A program made the position numbers and the translations under genes. Source: Halorubrum salsamenti (GTDB taxonomy: Archaea > Halobacteriota > Halobacteria > Halobacteriales > Haloferacaceae). From it: a DNA stretch of 64,000 nt. Every line of letters starts with the position of its first letter. Position 1 is the first letter of the stretch. The DNA is taken from the NCBI RefSeq assembly GCF_007671685.1, contig NZ_VCNL01000001.1:310001-374000 (forward strand). The letters are read 5' to 3'. The notes below the pieces were generated by a model. The model had not been told where the DNA came from. It made no database searches and was given only the letters and a program-made list of their open reading frames with translations. Positions 31,222 through 38,979 of the stretch are shown here, in pieces.

Positions 31222-34047
31222 TCACTCGCCCGCCGGCTCCACGCCGGTCACCTCGAACCGGGCGCCTCCCTCACGCCCCGCCGTGACCCGAACCGACCAG
31301 CCGTGGGCCGTCGCCACCTGCTCGACGATCCGCAGGCCGAAGCCGGTCCCCTCCTGTGAGGTCGAGTAGCCGACGTCGAACACCTGATCGCGCTCGTCTT
31401 CGGGGATCCCCGGGCCGTCGTCCTCGACGAAGAAGCCGACCTCGTCGCTCGCGTCGCCTCCCGCTCCGTCGTCGCCGCCATTCGCACCGCCCCCGAGCGC
31501 GCCCACGGCGATCGCCACGTCGTCGCCGCCATTCGCACCGCCCCCGAGCGCGCCCACGGCGATCGCCACGTCGTCGCCCCCGTGTTCGACCGCGTTCCGC
31601 ATTAAGTTCTCGACGAGCTGCCTGAGCCGGCTCTCGTCGGCCCGGAGCCACAGGTCATCGTCGACGGTCAGCGTCGCGTCCGCGGTCTCGACGGTCTGCC
31701 AGCAGGACTCGACGACGGCGGAGAGCCGAACCGGCTCCGTCTCGCTGACCCGCTCGCCCTCGCGGGCGAGCGTGAGCAGGTCGGCGATCAGCGTGTTCAT
31801 CCGCTCGTGGGCGGCCGCGGCCGCGTCGAGGTGCTCGCTGTCGCACTCGTCGCCGGCCAGTTCCACCCGCCCTTGCGCCACGTTCAGGGGGTTTCGGAGG
31901 TCGTGGGAGACGACGCTGGCGAACTCAGCCAGCCGGTCGTTCTGGCGCTCCAGTTCCGCGCTCCGCTCGTGGAGGCGGCTGGTCCGCGCCGCCGCGTTGA
32001 GCGCCGTTTCGGCCGCGGTCGCGAGGATCCGCGCGAGGTGCTCGTCGGTCCCGTCGAACACGCCGGGCTCGGTCTCGCCGACGGAGATGGTCCCGTGTGC
32101 ACCGACGGGGAGGATCATCAGACTCCGGAGTCCCGTCCCGCTGTCGACCGCGCCCGCCGTCTCGATGTCGTCGTACACGCGGGGGTCGCCCGCCTCGAAC
32201 GCCCTCCAGTTGAGGCTCCCACTGTCGGGAGTGAACACGCCCCGCTCGGGGAGCACCTCCTCGACCGCTTCCGACACCGCGACGGGCACGAGCCCGCCGG
32301 CGTCCTCGTCGTACAGCCGGACGGTGACCACGGAGAACCCGAGCACCTCCTCGGCGGCCTCGACGACGCGCTCGGCGATCTCTTCCGGGGAGTCGGCTCG
32401 GATCAGGCTCCGCGTCGCGTCGTGGAGTCGCTCTAAGCTGGTCTCACGGGCGACGCGGTCCAACGCGGCCTCGAGGTGGTTCGCGAGGATCTCCGCGATG
32501 AGCACGTCGGTCTCGGTGAACGCGTGTGGCTCCGACGAAGAGATGACGAACAGCCCGTGGTCGCCGATCGGATGGAGGACGATGCTCTCGGCGGGCGTCT
32601 CCTCGTCGAGCGACTCGGCCGCCGACAGGTCGCCGACGGAGAACGGCTCGTCGCCGCGGTACGCCTCCCACGCGAGGGCGTCCCGCGTCCCGGGCGGGGA
32701 GTCACGGTCGTAGGAGGGCTGTTCGTCGAAGAACGACGGCACCGACTCGGCGAGCGCGGCGGGCTCGAGCGTGTCTCCGGTCTCGCTCACGAGGTGGATC
32801 CCGCTTAGCCCCGCTCCGACGATTTCGTCCGCGGCGTCGACGGCCAGCTGTGTCGTCTCCTCGATCGTCCGCGTGTAGTTGAGGTCTCGCGTCCACTCGC
32901 GGAGCCGCGACAGCTTCTCCTCGCGCCGCTTGCGGTCCGAGATGTCGCGGGTGTTGATCACGAACCCGCCGACTCCGTGTTCGTCGAGTCGGTTGCTCCC
33001 GACCGACTCGACCCACAGGTACCCGCCGTCCGCGTCCTCCAGCCGGTATTCGACCGTCGGTTCGGTCTCGTCGCCGGTGATCGACCGCGAGAACGCCTCG
33101 ACGACCCGCTCGCGGTCCTTCGGGTGGACGTACGAGAACGCGTCCTCGCCGACCAGATCCGCCGGATCGTGACCGAGGATCCCCTCGACCGAGGGGCTCG
33201 CGTACTGGAACGTCCCGTTCGCGTCGAGCGCGGTGACGATGTCGCCGGACTGCTCCACGAACGCCCGGTGACGCTCTCGCTCCGTCACGTCCCGGATGAT
33301 GCCGACGAACCGCCGCTCGCCGTCCTCCTCGAACTCTCCGAAGGAGATCGACAGGGCGATCTCGCGGCCGTCGCGGTGCTTTCCGGGAAACTCGACGGCC
33401 GACCAGTCCATCGAGCGCTCACCGGTCGCGCAGTACCGCTCGACCGCCTCGTAGTGCACCTCTTGCTTCCGTTCCGGCATCAGCGTCCCCAGCGACTCGC
33501 CCTCCAGCTCAGCGGGCGAGTAGCCGAACAGCCGTTCGACCGCCGGGTTCGCGAACCGGATCCGGCTGTCGGCGTCGATGGTGACGATCGCGTCCATCGA
33601 GTGGTCGGTGATCGCCCGCAGGTGGGCCTGCGTCCGGTCGGCCTCGCGCTCGATCCGGCACTTCTCGACCGCGTCGGTGACGCGGTTCGCCAGGATCTCG
33701 TACTGCTCGGTGCCGCCGTCCTTCTGGAGGTAGTCGGTCACGCCCGCGGAGATCGCCTCGCTGGCGACCGACTCCGACCCCTTTCCGGTGTAGAGGATGA
33801 AGGGGATCTCCGGGTCGCGCTCGCGGACCGCCTCGAGGAACTCGATCCCGTTCGGCCCCGGCATGTCGTGGTCGGAGACGACACAGTCGACCTCGGTGTC
33901 CGGGTCGCCGAGGCGTTCGAGCCCCTCAGTGGCGTTCGAGGCGGTTTCGACCGCGATCCGCGGATCCTCTCGTTCGAGGAACGACGCCGTGATCTCCGCG
34001 AGATCCGGGTCGTCGTCGACGTGGAGCACGCGGATGCGGTCACCCAT
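31222..34047 (-). CDS. Hybrid sensor histidine kinase (receiver-PAS-PAS-GAF-GAF-HisKA-HATPase)
   Basis: 941 residues, cytoplasmic. The order is receiver domain (about 1-125, phospho-acceptor D59 in SDHDMPGPNG), PAS (about 135-260), PAS (about 260-385), GAF-like (about 400-560), GAF (about 565-705), HisKA with H715 in SHDLRNPL, and HATPase (about 820-935, with NAVEHGG, DDGPGIP and GFGLRIV). Receiver-first kinases of this kind are frequent in haloarchaea and integrate several signals; no partner gene is adjacent. A 51-base perfect duplication repeats GGDDVAIAVGALGGGAN in the ATPase domain, likely lengthening a loop near the nucleotide site. A MITE-like repeat lies just beyond the stop. Confidence 0.9.
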   Translation of the reverse strand: MGDRIRVLHVDDDPDLAEITASFLEREDPRIAVETASNATEGLERLGDPDTEVDCVVSDHDMPGPNGIEFLEAVRERDPEIPFILYTGKGSESVASEAISAGVTDYLQKDGGTEQYEILANRVTDAVEKCRIEREADRTQAHLRAITDHSMDAIVTIDADSRIRFANPAVERLFGYSPAELEGESLGTLMPERKQEVHYEAVERYCATGERSMDWSAVEFPGKHRDGREIALSISFGEFEEDGERRFVGIIRDVTERERHRAFVEQSGDIVTALDANGTFQYASPSVEGILGHDPADLVGEDAFSYVHPKDRERVVEAFSRSITGDETEPTVEYRLEDADGGYLWVESVGSNRLDEHGVGGFVINTRDISDRKRREEKLSRLREWTRDLNYTRTIEETTQLAVDAADEIVGAGLSGIHLVSETGDTLEPAALAESVPSFFDEQPSYDRDSPPGTRDALAWEAYRGDEPFSVGDLSAAESLDEETPAESIVLHPIGDHGLFVISSSEPHAFTETDVLIAEILANHLEAALDRVARETSLERLHDATRSLIRADSPEEIAERVVEAAEEVLGFSVVTVRLYDEDAGGLVPVAVSEAVEEVLPERGVFTPDSGSLNWRAFEAGDPRVYDDIETAGAVDSGTGLRSLMILPVGAHGTISVGETEPGVFDGTDEHLARILATAAETALNAAARTSRLHERSAELERQNDRLAEFASVVSHDLRNPLNVAQGRVELAGDECDSEHLDAAAAAHERMNTLIADLLTLAREGERVSETEPVRLSAVVESCWQTVETADATLTVDDDLWLRADESRLRQLVENLMRNAVEHGGDDVAIAVGALGGGANGGDDVAIAVGALGGGANGGDDGAGGDASDEVGFFVEDDGPGIPEDERDQVFDVGYSTSQEGTGFGLRIVEQVATAHGWSVRVTAGREGGARFEVTGVEPAGE
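31468..31569. repeat. In-frame 51-base tandem duplication in the hybrid kinase
   Basis: Two identical 51-base units (31468-31518 and 31519-31569) encode a 17-residue segment twice, including the beta strand DVAIAVGAL that follows the N box of the HATPase domain. The absence of any base difference points to a very recent event or to an assembly artefact. Confidence 0.92.
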
Positions 34048-34096
34048 GGACTCGGGGTACTCGTGACGCCGGCATAACCGTTTGGACCGTCGGTCC

Positions 34097-34516
34097 CTAC
34101 TCCCCGTCCGCCGGCCGGAAGACCACGAGCGGATCGCCGTCGGTCGCGCGCTCCTCGACGCCGACCGCGACTCGATCGCCGACTGCGACCCGGTCAGCGA
34201 TCTCGACGGCGTCGGTCGCGGGCTCGGCCCCCCGGAGGACGCCGGTGAGACGGACCGGCCCGAACTCGGCGATCGCGTTCACGTAGGGGGTGTCGTCGGC
34301 GAACCGCGGTCCGGCGACGTGGACGACGCTGTACGTCTCGACGGTCCCGGTCTCGGCGAGCGGCTCCTCGGAGAGCGCCGTCGATCCGCACTCCGGGCAC
34401 ACCCGGCGCGGCGGGAGCGATCCGTGTCCGTCCGGGCAGACGAGGGCGTACCCCTCGCCGTCCGCGAGGGCGTCGAGCCACTCGTCGTAGCCCGCGTTGC
34501 TCGCGGGGGCGCTCAT
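34097..34516 (-). CDS. Zn-ribbon OB-fold protein (DUF35), thiolase partner
   Basis: 139 residues. The N-terminal rubredoxin-like zinc ribbon uses C27, C40 and C43 (with C27 standing alone before PDGHG), followed by a C-terminal OB-fold. DUF35 proteins bind acyl-CoA and associate with SCP-x type thiolases; in archaea such a protein bridges thiolase and HMG-CoA synthase. The stop of the thiolase gene overlaps this start by 4 bases, the usual fused-operon arrangement. One of the four ribbon cysteines seems replaced, so zinc may not be bound. Confidence 0.85.
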   Translation of the reverse strand: MSAPASNAGYDEWLDALADGEGYALVCPDGHGSLPPRRVCPECGSTALSEEPLAETGTVETYSVVHVAGPRFADDTPYVNAIAEFGPVRLTGVLRGAEPATDAVEIADRVAVGDRVAVGVEERATDGDPLVVFRPADGE

Positions 34517-35679
34517 TCCGCCACCTCCAGCACGTGGACGACCGCGCTGGCCACCGTCCCGCCGGCGTTGTGCGCGACGCCGACCTCGGCGTCGGCGACG
34601 CGCTCGCTGTTCGGGTGGTCGCCCCGCAGTAGCCGGGTGAGTTCCGCGATCTGCGAGCCGCCGGTCGCGCCGACCGGGTGGCCCTTCGCCTTCAGCCCGC
34701 CCGAGAGGTTCACGGGGAGGTCACCGCCGGCGGTCGTGACTCCGTCGCGGGCGGCCCCGATCCCCTCACCGTGCGCGAAGAAGCCGAGCGACTCCAGCGC
34801 GAGCACCTCCGCGATGGTGAAGCAGTCGTGGACCTCCGCCACGTCGACGTCGTCTGGGCCGACCCCGGCGTCCGCGTAGGCCGCGTCGGCCGCGTCGTCG
34901 GCGGCGGGGGTGCGCGCGAGGTGTTCGCGGTCCGCGAGCGCCATCCGGTCGGTCCCCTGTCCGGTCCCCGTTACCGCGACGGGAGCGTCCACGTCGTGGC
35001 CGGCGGCGTACTCCTCGGAGACGATCACGAGCGCGCTCGCGCCGTCGGTGATCGGACAGGCGTCGTAGAGGTGAAGCGGTTCGGCGACGGGCGGGGCGTC
35101 CAGCGCCTTCTCGACGGGCACCTCCTTCCGGTACTGGGCGTACTCGTTGGGGACCGCGTTCGCGTGGTTCTTCGCGGCGACGTGTGCCAGATCGCGACGC
35201 CCCCCGCCGTACGCGTCGAAGTAGGCGGTCGCCATCAGCGCGTACGCGCCGGGGAACGTCACTCCGGCCCGCACCTCGAACAGGTCGTCGGCGGCGATGG
35301 CGAGCCCCTCGGTCACCTCGTCGGTCGGGAGGTTGGTCATGCGCTCCATCCCGCCGGCCAACACCACGTCGGCCTCGCCCGCGCGGACGGTCCGGACCGC
35401 CTCGCGGACCGCGACGCCGGCCGAGGCGCACGCCTCCTCGTAGCGGGTCGACGGGCAGTTCACCCCGGCCGCCTCGGCCATCAGCGGCGCCTGGTGACCC
35501 TGGTGCTCGGCGAGCGCGCCCATGAAGTTGCCGTAGTTCAGCTCGTCGACGTCCTCGCGGGGGACGCCGGCGTCCTCGAACGCCCGCAGCGCGGCCGTCG
35601 CGAAGAGGTCGCGGCCCGTCCGGTCCGGGTGGCTCCCGAACTGCGTGAGCCCGACTCCGGCGACGCGTACGTCGGTCAT
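34513..35679 (-). CDS. Thiolase family acyl-CoA acetyltransferase (SCP-x type)
   Basis: 388 residues. The nucleophilic cysteine is C84 in EEACASAG, and the C-terminal half has the GHPVGATGG motif with its catalytic His. The second cysteine of classical thiolases is replaced in the HNAGGT segment, as in the SCP-x-like/archaeal group. It probably condenses or cleaves acetoacetyl-CoA or beta-ketoacyl-CoA together with the DUF35 protein downstream. Possible pathways are mevalonate synthesis, beta-oxidation or PHBV formation; no neighbour decides between them. The start ATG at 35679 is preceded by a TA-rich stretch near 35705. Confidence 0.88.
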   Translation of the reverse strand: MTDVRVAGVGLTQFGSHPDRTGRDLFATAALRAFEDAGVPREDVDELNYGNFMGALAEHQGHQAPLMAEAAGVNCPSTRYEEACASAGVAVREAVRTVRAGEADVVLAGGMERMTNLPTDEVTEGLAIAADDLFEVRAGVTFPGAYALMATAYFDAYGGGRRDLAHVAAKNHANAVPNEYAQYRKEVPVEKALDAPPVAEPLHLYDACPITDGASALVIVSEEYAAGHDVDAPVAVTGTGQGTDRMALADREHLARTPAADDAADAAYADAGVGPDDVDVAEVHDCFTIAEVLALESLGFFAHGEGIGAARDGVTTAGGDLPVNLSGGLKAKGHPVGATGGSQIAELTRLLRGDHPNSERVADAEVGVAHNAGGTVASAVVHVLEVAE

Positions 35680-35752
35680 ACACGAACAATAGTCCGGATC
35701 CGGTTTATCGCTGCCGGAACCGGTGGCGAATCGTCGATATCGGGGGGACGGA

Positions 35753-36505
35753 CTACCCGATGTACCGCAGGTCGTCGTCCGGCACCGCCGGCCCGTCCTG
35801 CATCTCCTGGATCTTGCCGACGACCTCCTCCATCTCCTCGGCGCGGTCCTCTAAGCTCTCGTAGCCGACGGAGAAGTCGAGGCGGTCCGCGAGCACTTCG
35901 AGCACCGCCTGCGCGCTCTTCGGGTCGACGAGGTAGCCGCTCGTCTCGCCCATCAGGCAGGCGGCGTCGAAGCCGCGTCGACCGCCGAGCCCGAGCACGA
36001 GCCCGGAGACGCCGACGATGCCGCCCGCGGGTTCGTCCGGTCGGAACTCGACGCCGACCTCCTCCAGCTCGTCGACGAGATCGCCGTTAGAGACCGCGCC
36101 GAGCACGGTGTACTCCTCGACGAGCTCGCCGGTCGGCACGCCGCCGAGCGCGTACGCGCGGGTCGCGCCGAACTCCTCGGCGACGTCGAGGAACGTCGTG
36201 GTGAGCGTGTAGTGGCCCTTGTTCGAGCCGGCCTGGTGGTCGCCGGTCAACACGAGCAGGTCGGCGCCGTCGGTCTCGACCGCGTGGAACTCCGCGCAGG
36301 TCAGATCCGCGACGCCGTCGCCGTCGACGTTCACCTGCGGCGGGAACTCGGTGGTGTACACGCGGCGGACTAACTCGCCGTCGAACTCCTCTAACAGGTG
36401 CTCGGCCGCGAGCTTTCCCACGTGGCCGACGCCCGGCAACCCCTCGATGAGCACCGGGTCGTCGAGCTCCGGCGTCGCGACCTCGTCGATCTCGATGTCG
36501 TCCAT
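35753..36505 (-). CDS. PAC2 family proteasome-assembly-chaperone-like protein
   Basis: 250 residues. The N-terminal region VLIEGLPGVGHVGKLAAEHLL (about 18-38) and LVLTGDHQ, GGVPTGE and GVSGLVLG motifs match the PAC2 family (COG2047). Eukaryotic members help assemble the proteasome alpha ring; the archaeal role is not established. It is the last gene of the rpl44e-rps27e-aif2a-nop10 cluster, an order widely kept in euryarchaea, which suggests a role linked to protein synthesis or quality control. There are 98 bases between it and nop10. Confidence 0.88.
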   Translation of the reverse strand: MDDIEIDEVATPELDDPVLIEGLPGVGHVGKLAAEHLLEEFDGELVRRVYTTEFPPQVNVDGDGVADLTCAEFHAVETDGADLLVLTGDHQAGSNKGHYTLTTTFLDVAEEFGATRAYALGGVPTGELVEEYTVLGAVSNGDLVDELEEVGVEFRPDEPAGGIVGVSGLVLGLGGRRGFDAACLMGETSGYLVDPKSAQAVLEVLADRLDFSVGYESLEDRAEEMEEVVGKIQEMQDGPAVPDDDLRYIG

Positions 36506-36603
36506 ACCGGGGTACTCCGGGCGGGGCTCACAAGAGGGTGGCTATTCCGGTGTTGCGCGCGGCTCGGCGTCGAAAGGGAGCGTCGGCGACGTCGGGACTC
36601 GCG

Positions 36604-36786
36604 CTACTCCGACGCCCGCCGCCGCGCCCGCCGCCGGTACTCCCCGTAGGGGTCCTCGGGGCTGAACGGCGCCGGCGCGCTGTTCTCGGTCGGGCCGTCG
36701 CACTCCGGGCAGCGCTCGCCGAGCGCGTACACCGGTCGGTCGTGGGCGGTCTCCCAGTTCGCGCAGACGCGGATGTCGGATTTCAC
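36604..36786 (-). CDS. nop10: H/ACA snoRNP protein Nop10
   Basis: 60 residues, the full length of the family. Nop10 binds Cbf5 and is needed for guide-RNA-directed pseudouridylation of rRNA. The N-terminal ribbon has only C8, C26 and C29; one of four zinc cysteines is missing, as I remember for other haloarchaea. The C-terminal SAPAPFSPEDPYGEYRR is the highly conserved helix that contacts Cbf5 and L7Ae. It lies 37 bases after aif2a in the same transcription unit. Confidence 0.93.
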   Translation of the reverse strand: MKSDIRVCANWETAHDRPVYALGERCPECDGPTENSAPAPFSPEDPYGEYRRRARRRASE

Positions 36787-36823
36787 GGGTTCGGAGGTAG
36801 AGTGAAAAGCGAACCGCGGGCGA

Positions 36824-37624
36824 CTACTCGTCGTCCTCGCGGCGCTCGCGGTGGAACTCGCCGATGCCGCCGGCGGCCTCGATAGCCTCGCGGGCGCGGG
36901 CCGCGGCGGCCTCGAGCTGGTCCTCGGCCGTCTTGTAGTCGGGCGCGCGGACCTTGATCCGGTACTCGGGCGAGCCGACGTAGCCGACCTCGAGGTCGAC
37001 TCCGTCCGGGATCTCGCCGTTGCCCTCGGCCGCGGTGAGCGCCTCGCGCACGTCGTCGACGCCGTCGGGGGCCGCGGACTCCAAGTCGACGTAGCCGGTC
37101 ACGTCGACGTACGGGACGGAGACGTTGTCGCGAGCGGCCTCGACGACCGCGTCGCGGGCGTCGTCGTCGATGTCGACGTCTTCGAGCGCCTCGTCGCCGC
37201 TGATAGCGGCCGCCTCGAAGGCGTCGTACAGCGAGTCGTACTCGACGAGGAGGGCGTTGGCGACCTCGGTGTAGCGGTCGTCGTCGACGTCCTCGCCGAG
37301 CGCGATCAGCATCCAGTTGTCGGCCTTCTGCGAGTTCTTCCAGGCCTGTATCTTGTCCTTGCGCTGGTGTTCGTTGACGTCTTTGATCGAGAGGTCGATC
37401 TGGTTCGACGACTCGTCGACGTCGAGCACCTTCGCGACGACCGTCTGCCCCTCGCGGACGTGGTCGCGGACGTTCTTGATCCAGCCGGAAGCGACCTCGC
37501 TGATGTGGCAGAGGCCGCGCTTGTCCTCGTACTCGTCGAGGTCGACGAACACGCCGAAGTCGGCGATCTCGTCGACGTCGCCGACCACCAGCTCGCCGGG
37601 TTCGGGCCAGCCGCTGTACTTCAT
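36824..37624 (-). CDS. aif2a: Translation initiation factor aIF2 subunit alpha
   Basis: 266 residues. It is the alpha subunit of the heterotrimeric aIF2 that delivers initiator Met-tRNA to the small ribosomal subunit. The S1-type OB domain (about residues 8-85, with [26 protein letters not shown] quoted by its ends GVFV and GWI) is followed by a helical middle domain and an alpha-beta C-terminal domain that contacts the gamma subunit. The loop equivalent to the eukaryotic Ser51 region is [10 protein letters not shown], without a regulatory Ser. It lies 18 bases after rps27e. Confidence 0.95.
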   Translation of the reverse strand: MKYSGWPEPGELVVGDVDEIADFGVFVDLDEYEDKRGLCHISEVASGWIKNVRDHVREGQTVVAKVLDVDESSNQIDLSIKDVNEHQRKDKIQAWKNSQKADNWMLIALGEDVDDDRYTEVANALLVEYDSLYDAFEAAAISGDEALEDVDIDDDARDAVVEAARDNVSVPYVDVTGYVDLESAAPDGVDDVREALTAAEGNGEIPDGVDLEVGYVGSPEYRIKVRAPDYKTAEDQLEAAAARAREAIEAAGGIGEFHRERREDDE

Positions 37625-37642
37625 ACGGGGGTGGTGAGGCGG

Positions 37643-37816
37643 TTACCGCGCCTCAACGGTTTCGACGATCTCGCCGTGGAGCTCGGCCTCCCCGCCGGTC
37701 GGGGTCGCGAGGGTCGTGCCGCAGACCGCGCACGACACCGTCGAGGAGGCTTTGCCGAAGACGACCTGTTCGTTCTCGCAGTCGCCGCAGGCGACGCGGT
37801 GGAAGCTTCCCGCCAT
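37643..37816 (-). CDS. rps27e: 30S ribosomal protein S27e
   Basis: 57 residues from MAGSFHRVAC; a longer in-frame start would overlap rpl44e and is rejected. The zinc ribbon cysteines are C10, C13, C29 and C32. S27e is an archaeal-eukaryotic protein of the small subunit. It follows rpl44e after only 2 bases and precedes aif2a by 18 bases, the conserved archaeal arrangement. Confidence 0.95.
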   Translation of the reverse strand: MAGSFHRVACGDCENEQVVFGKASSTVSCAVCGTTLATPTGGEAELHGEIVETVEAR

Positions 37817-37818
37817 GC

Positions 37819-38100
37819 TTACTCCTGGAACGTGAGCCGGCCGGCGCGCCATCCCTCGCGCATGTGGGCCTTGCCGCAGTCGCCGCAGCGGTACTTCAGG
37901 TGGGTCTTCTTGGTCGGCTTGTCGCCACCGGGCACCTTCGAGTACCCGCCGGCGTTGCCGATCGTCGCGAGCGCGCGGCGTCGCTGGCGCGCGTCGCGTT
38001 TCATTCCGGTCGCCCGACCCGATCGAACCTTCTCCACTTCGTGCTCCTGGTGGGAGTCACAGTGTGGACAGTACGTGTTGAAACGACGTGGCATCTCCAT
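37819..38100 (-). CDS. rpl44e: 50S ribosomal protein L44e
   Basis: 93 residues with C11, C14, C72 and C75 forming the zinc site, and the typical basic centre ([12 protein letters not shown]). L44e is shared by archaea and eukaryotes and lies near the E site of the large subunit. The first ATG (MEMPRR) is chosen because relatives keep the same M-x-M start; the second ATG is two codons later. This is the promoter-proximal gene of the L44e-S27e-aIF2a-Nop10-PAC2 operon; a TATA box lies at 38136-38143. Confidence 0.96.
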   Translation of the reverse strand: MEMPRRFNTYCPHCDSHQEHEVEKVRSGRATGMKRDARQRRRALATIGNAGGYSKVPGGDKPTKKTHLKYRCGDCGKAHMREGWRAGRLTFQE

Positions 38101-38135
38101 GGATATCGACCTTGAATCGCGGTTCGTCGCCGACG

Positions 38136-38143
38136 CTTAAAAC
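38136..38143 (-). promoter_or_regulatory. TATA box of the rpl44e operon
   Basis: The minus strand reads GTTTTAAG, 36-43 bases upstream of the rpl44e ATG, giving a predicted leader of roughly a dozen bases. Confidence 0.5.
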
Positions 38144-38201
38144 GGGTTTGGTCTTGCCCGCTGGCGGCGGCACGCTCGCCGCCTCCCTCCCTCACCGACT
38201 C

Positions 38202-38879
38202 TCACGCCTCCTCCCACTCCGCGACCGCCCGCACCGGCGACCCGTCCCCGTCGCGGAGCCGGAGCGGGAAGGCGTACAGCCGGAACCGCGCGGGGAGGCC
38301 GTCGAGTCCGCACAGGTTCTCGACGATCGGCAGCGAGTCTTTTAAAAGGGAGTCGTGGGCGGGTGTGCCGTCGGGCTCGTCCGCGCGGGAGGGTCCGGTT
38401 TCCCCCGACTTCGCGGGCGGCGTCGGGTCCGGTCCGAACGTGTCGAGCCCGACGCCGACGCCGAGCTCTCGGCACCGCTCCGCGGCCGCCTCGGTCAGGT
38501 ACGGATGGTCGCGGTACCGGTCGGTTCTCCAGTGAGCGGCCCAGCCGGTCCGGAGGACGAGGAGGTCGACCGCGGCGTCGATGGCGTCCGGGTCGGGCAG
38601 CGCCTCGGCCGTGATCGGCTCCCGCGGCTCCAGCGGCCGGAGATCGACGAGGCGGGCGTCGAACGCGAACGCTCCGGCGTCGCGCTCGTCGATCGCCTCC
38701 CCCTCGGAGAGCGTGTGCCGCGGCGCGTCCACGTGCGTCCCCGCGTGCGTCCCGGTCCGAAGCTCGCTCGTCGCGTAGCCGTCGGTCTCGTGGGTCGCGT
38801 CCGGCGCGAGCGTCACGTCCGGGTCGCCGGGATACGTCGGCATCCCCGTCTCGATCGGTCGCGAGAGGTCGCGGAACAC
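38202..38879 (-). CDS. Cyclase family / kynurenine-formamidase-like hydrolase
   Basis: 225 residues if GTG at 38879 is used (VFRDLSRPIETGMPTYPGDP). The in-frame ATG at 38981 would overlap the start of the divergent peptidase gene and adds Arg-rich sequence, so I reject it. The metal motif HAGTHVDAPRH (family HxGTHxDxPxH) is intact, and the conserved YPGDP and LVLRTGW segments are present. Family members hydrolyse N-formylkynurenine or related amides, some are isatin hydrolases. A charged insertion after GVGLDTFGPDPT looks lineage specific. No tryptophan catabolism genes are adjacent. Confidence 0.85.
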   Translation of the reverse strand: MFRDLSRPIETGMPTYPGDPDVTLAPDATHETDGYATSELRTGTHAGTHVDAPRHTLSEGEAIDERDAGAFAFDARLVDLRPLEPREPITAEALPDPDAIDAAVDLLVLRTGWAAHWRTDRYRDHPYLTEAAAERCRELGVGVGLDTFGPDPTPPAKSGETGPSRADEPDGTPAHDSLLKDSLPIVENLCGLDGLPARFRLYAFPLRLRDGDGSPVRAVAEWEEA

Positions 38880-38979
38880 GGCCGGCGGTCGGCCCGCCGC
38901 GCGGTTAAATCGGTCGCCGTCGTCGGGACGGCCTTCCGCGGCCCGAACGTATTTCCTCCGCCCGCGGCACGGTGGGTGC

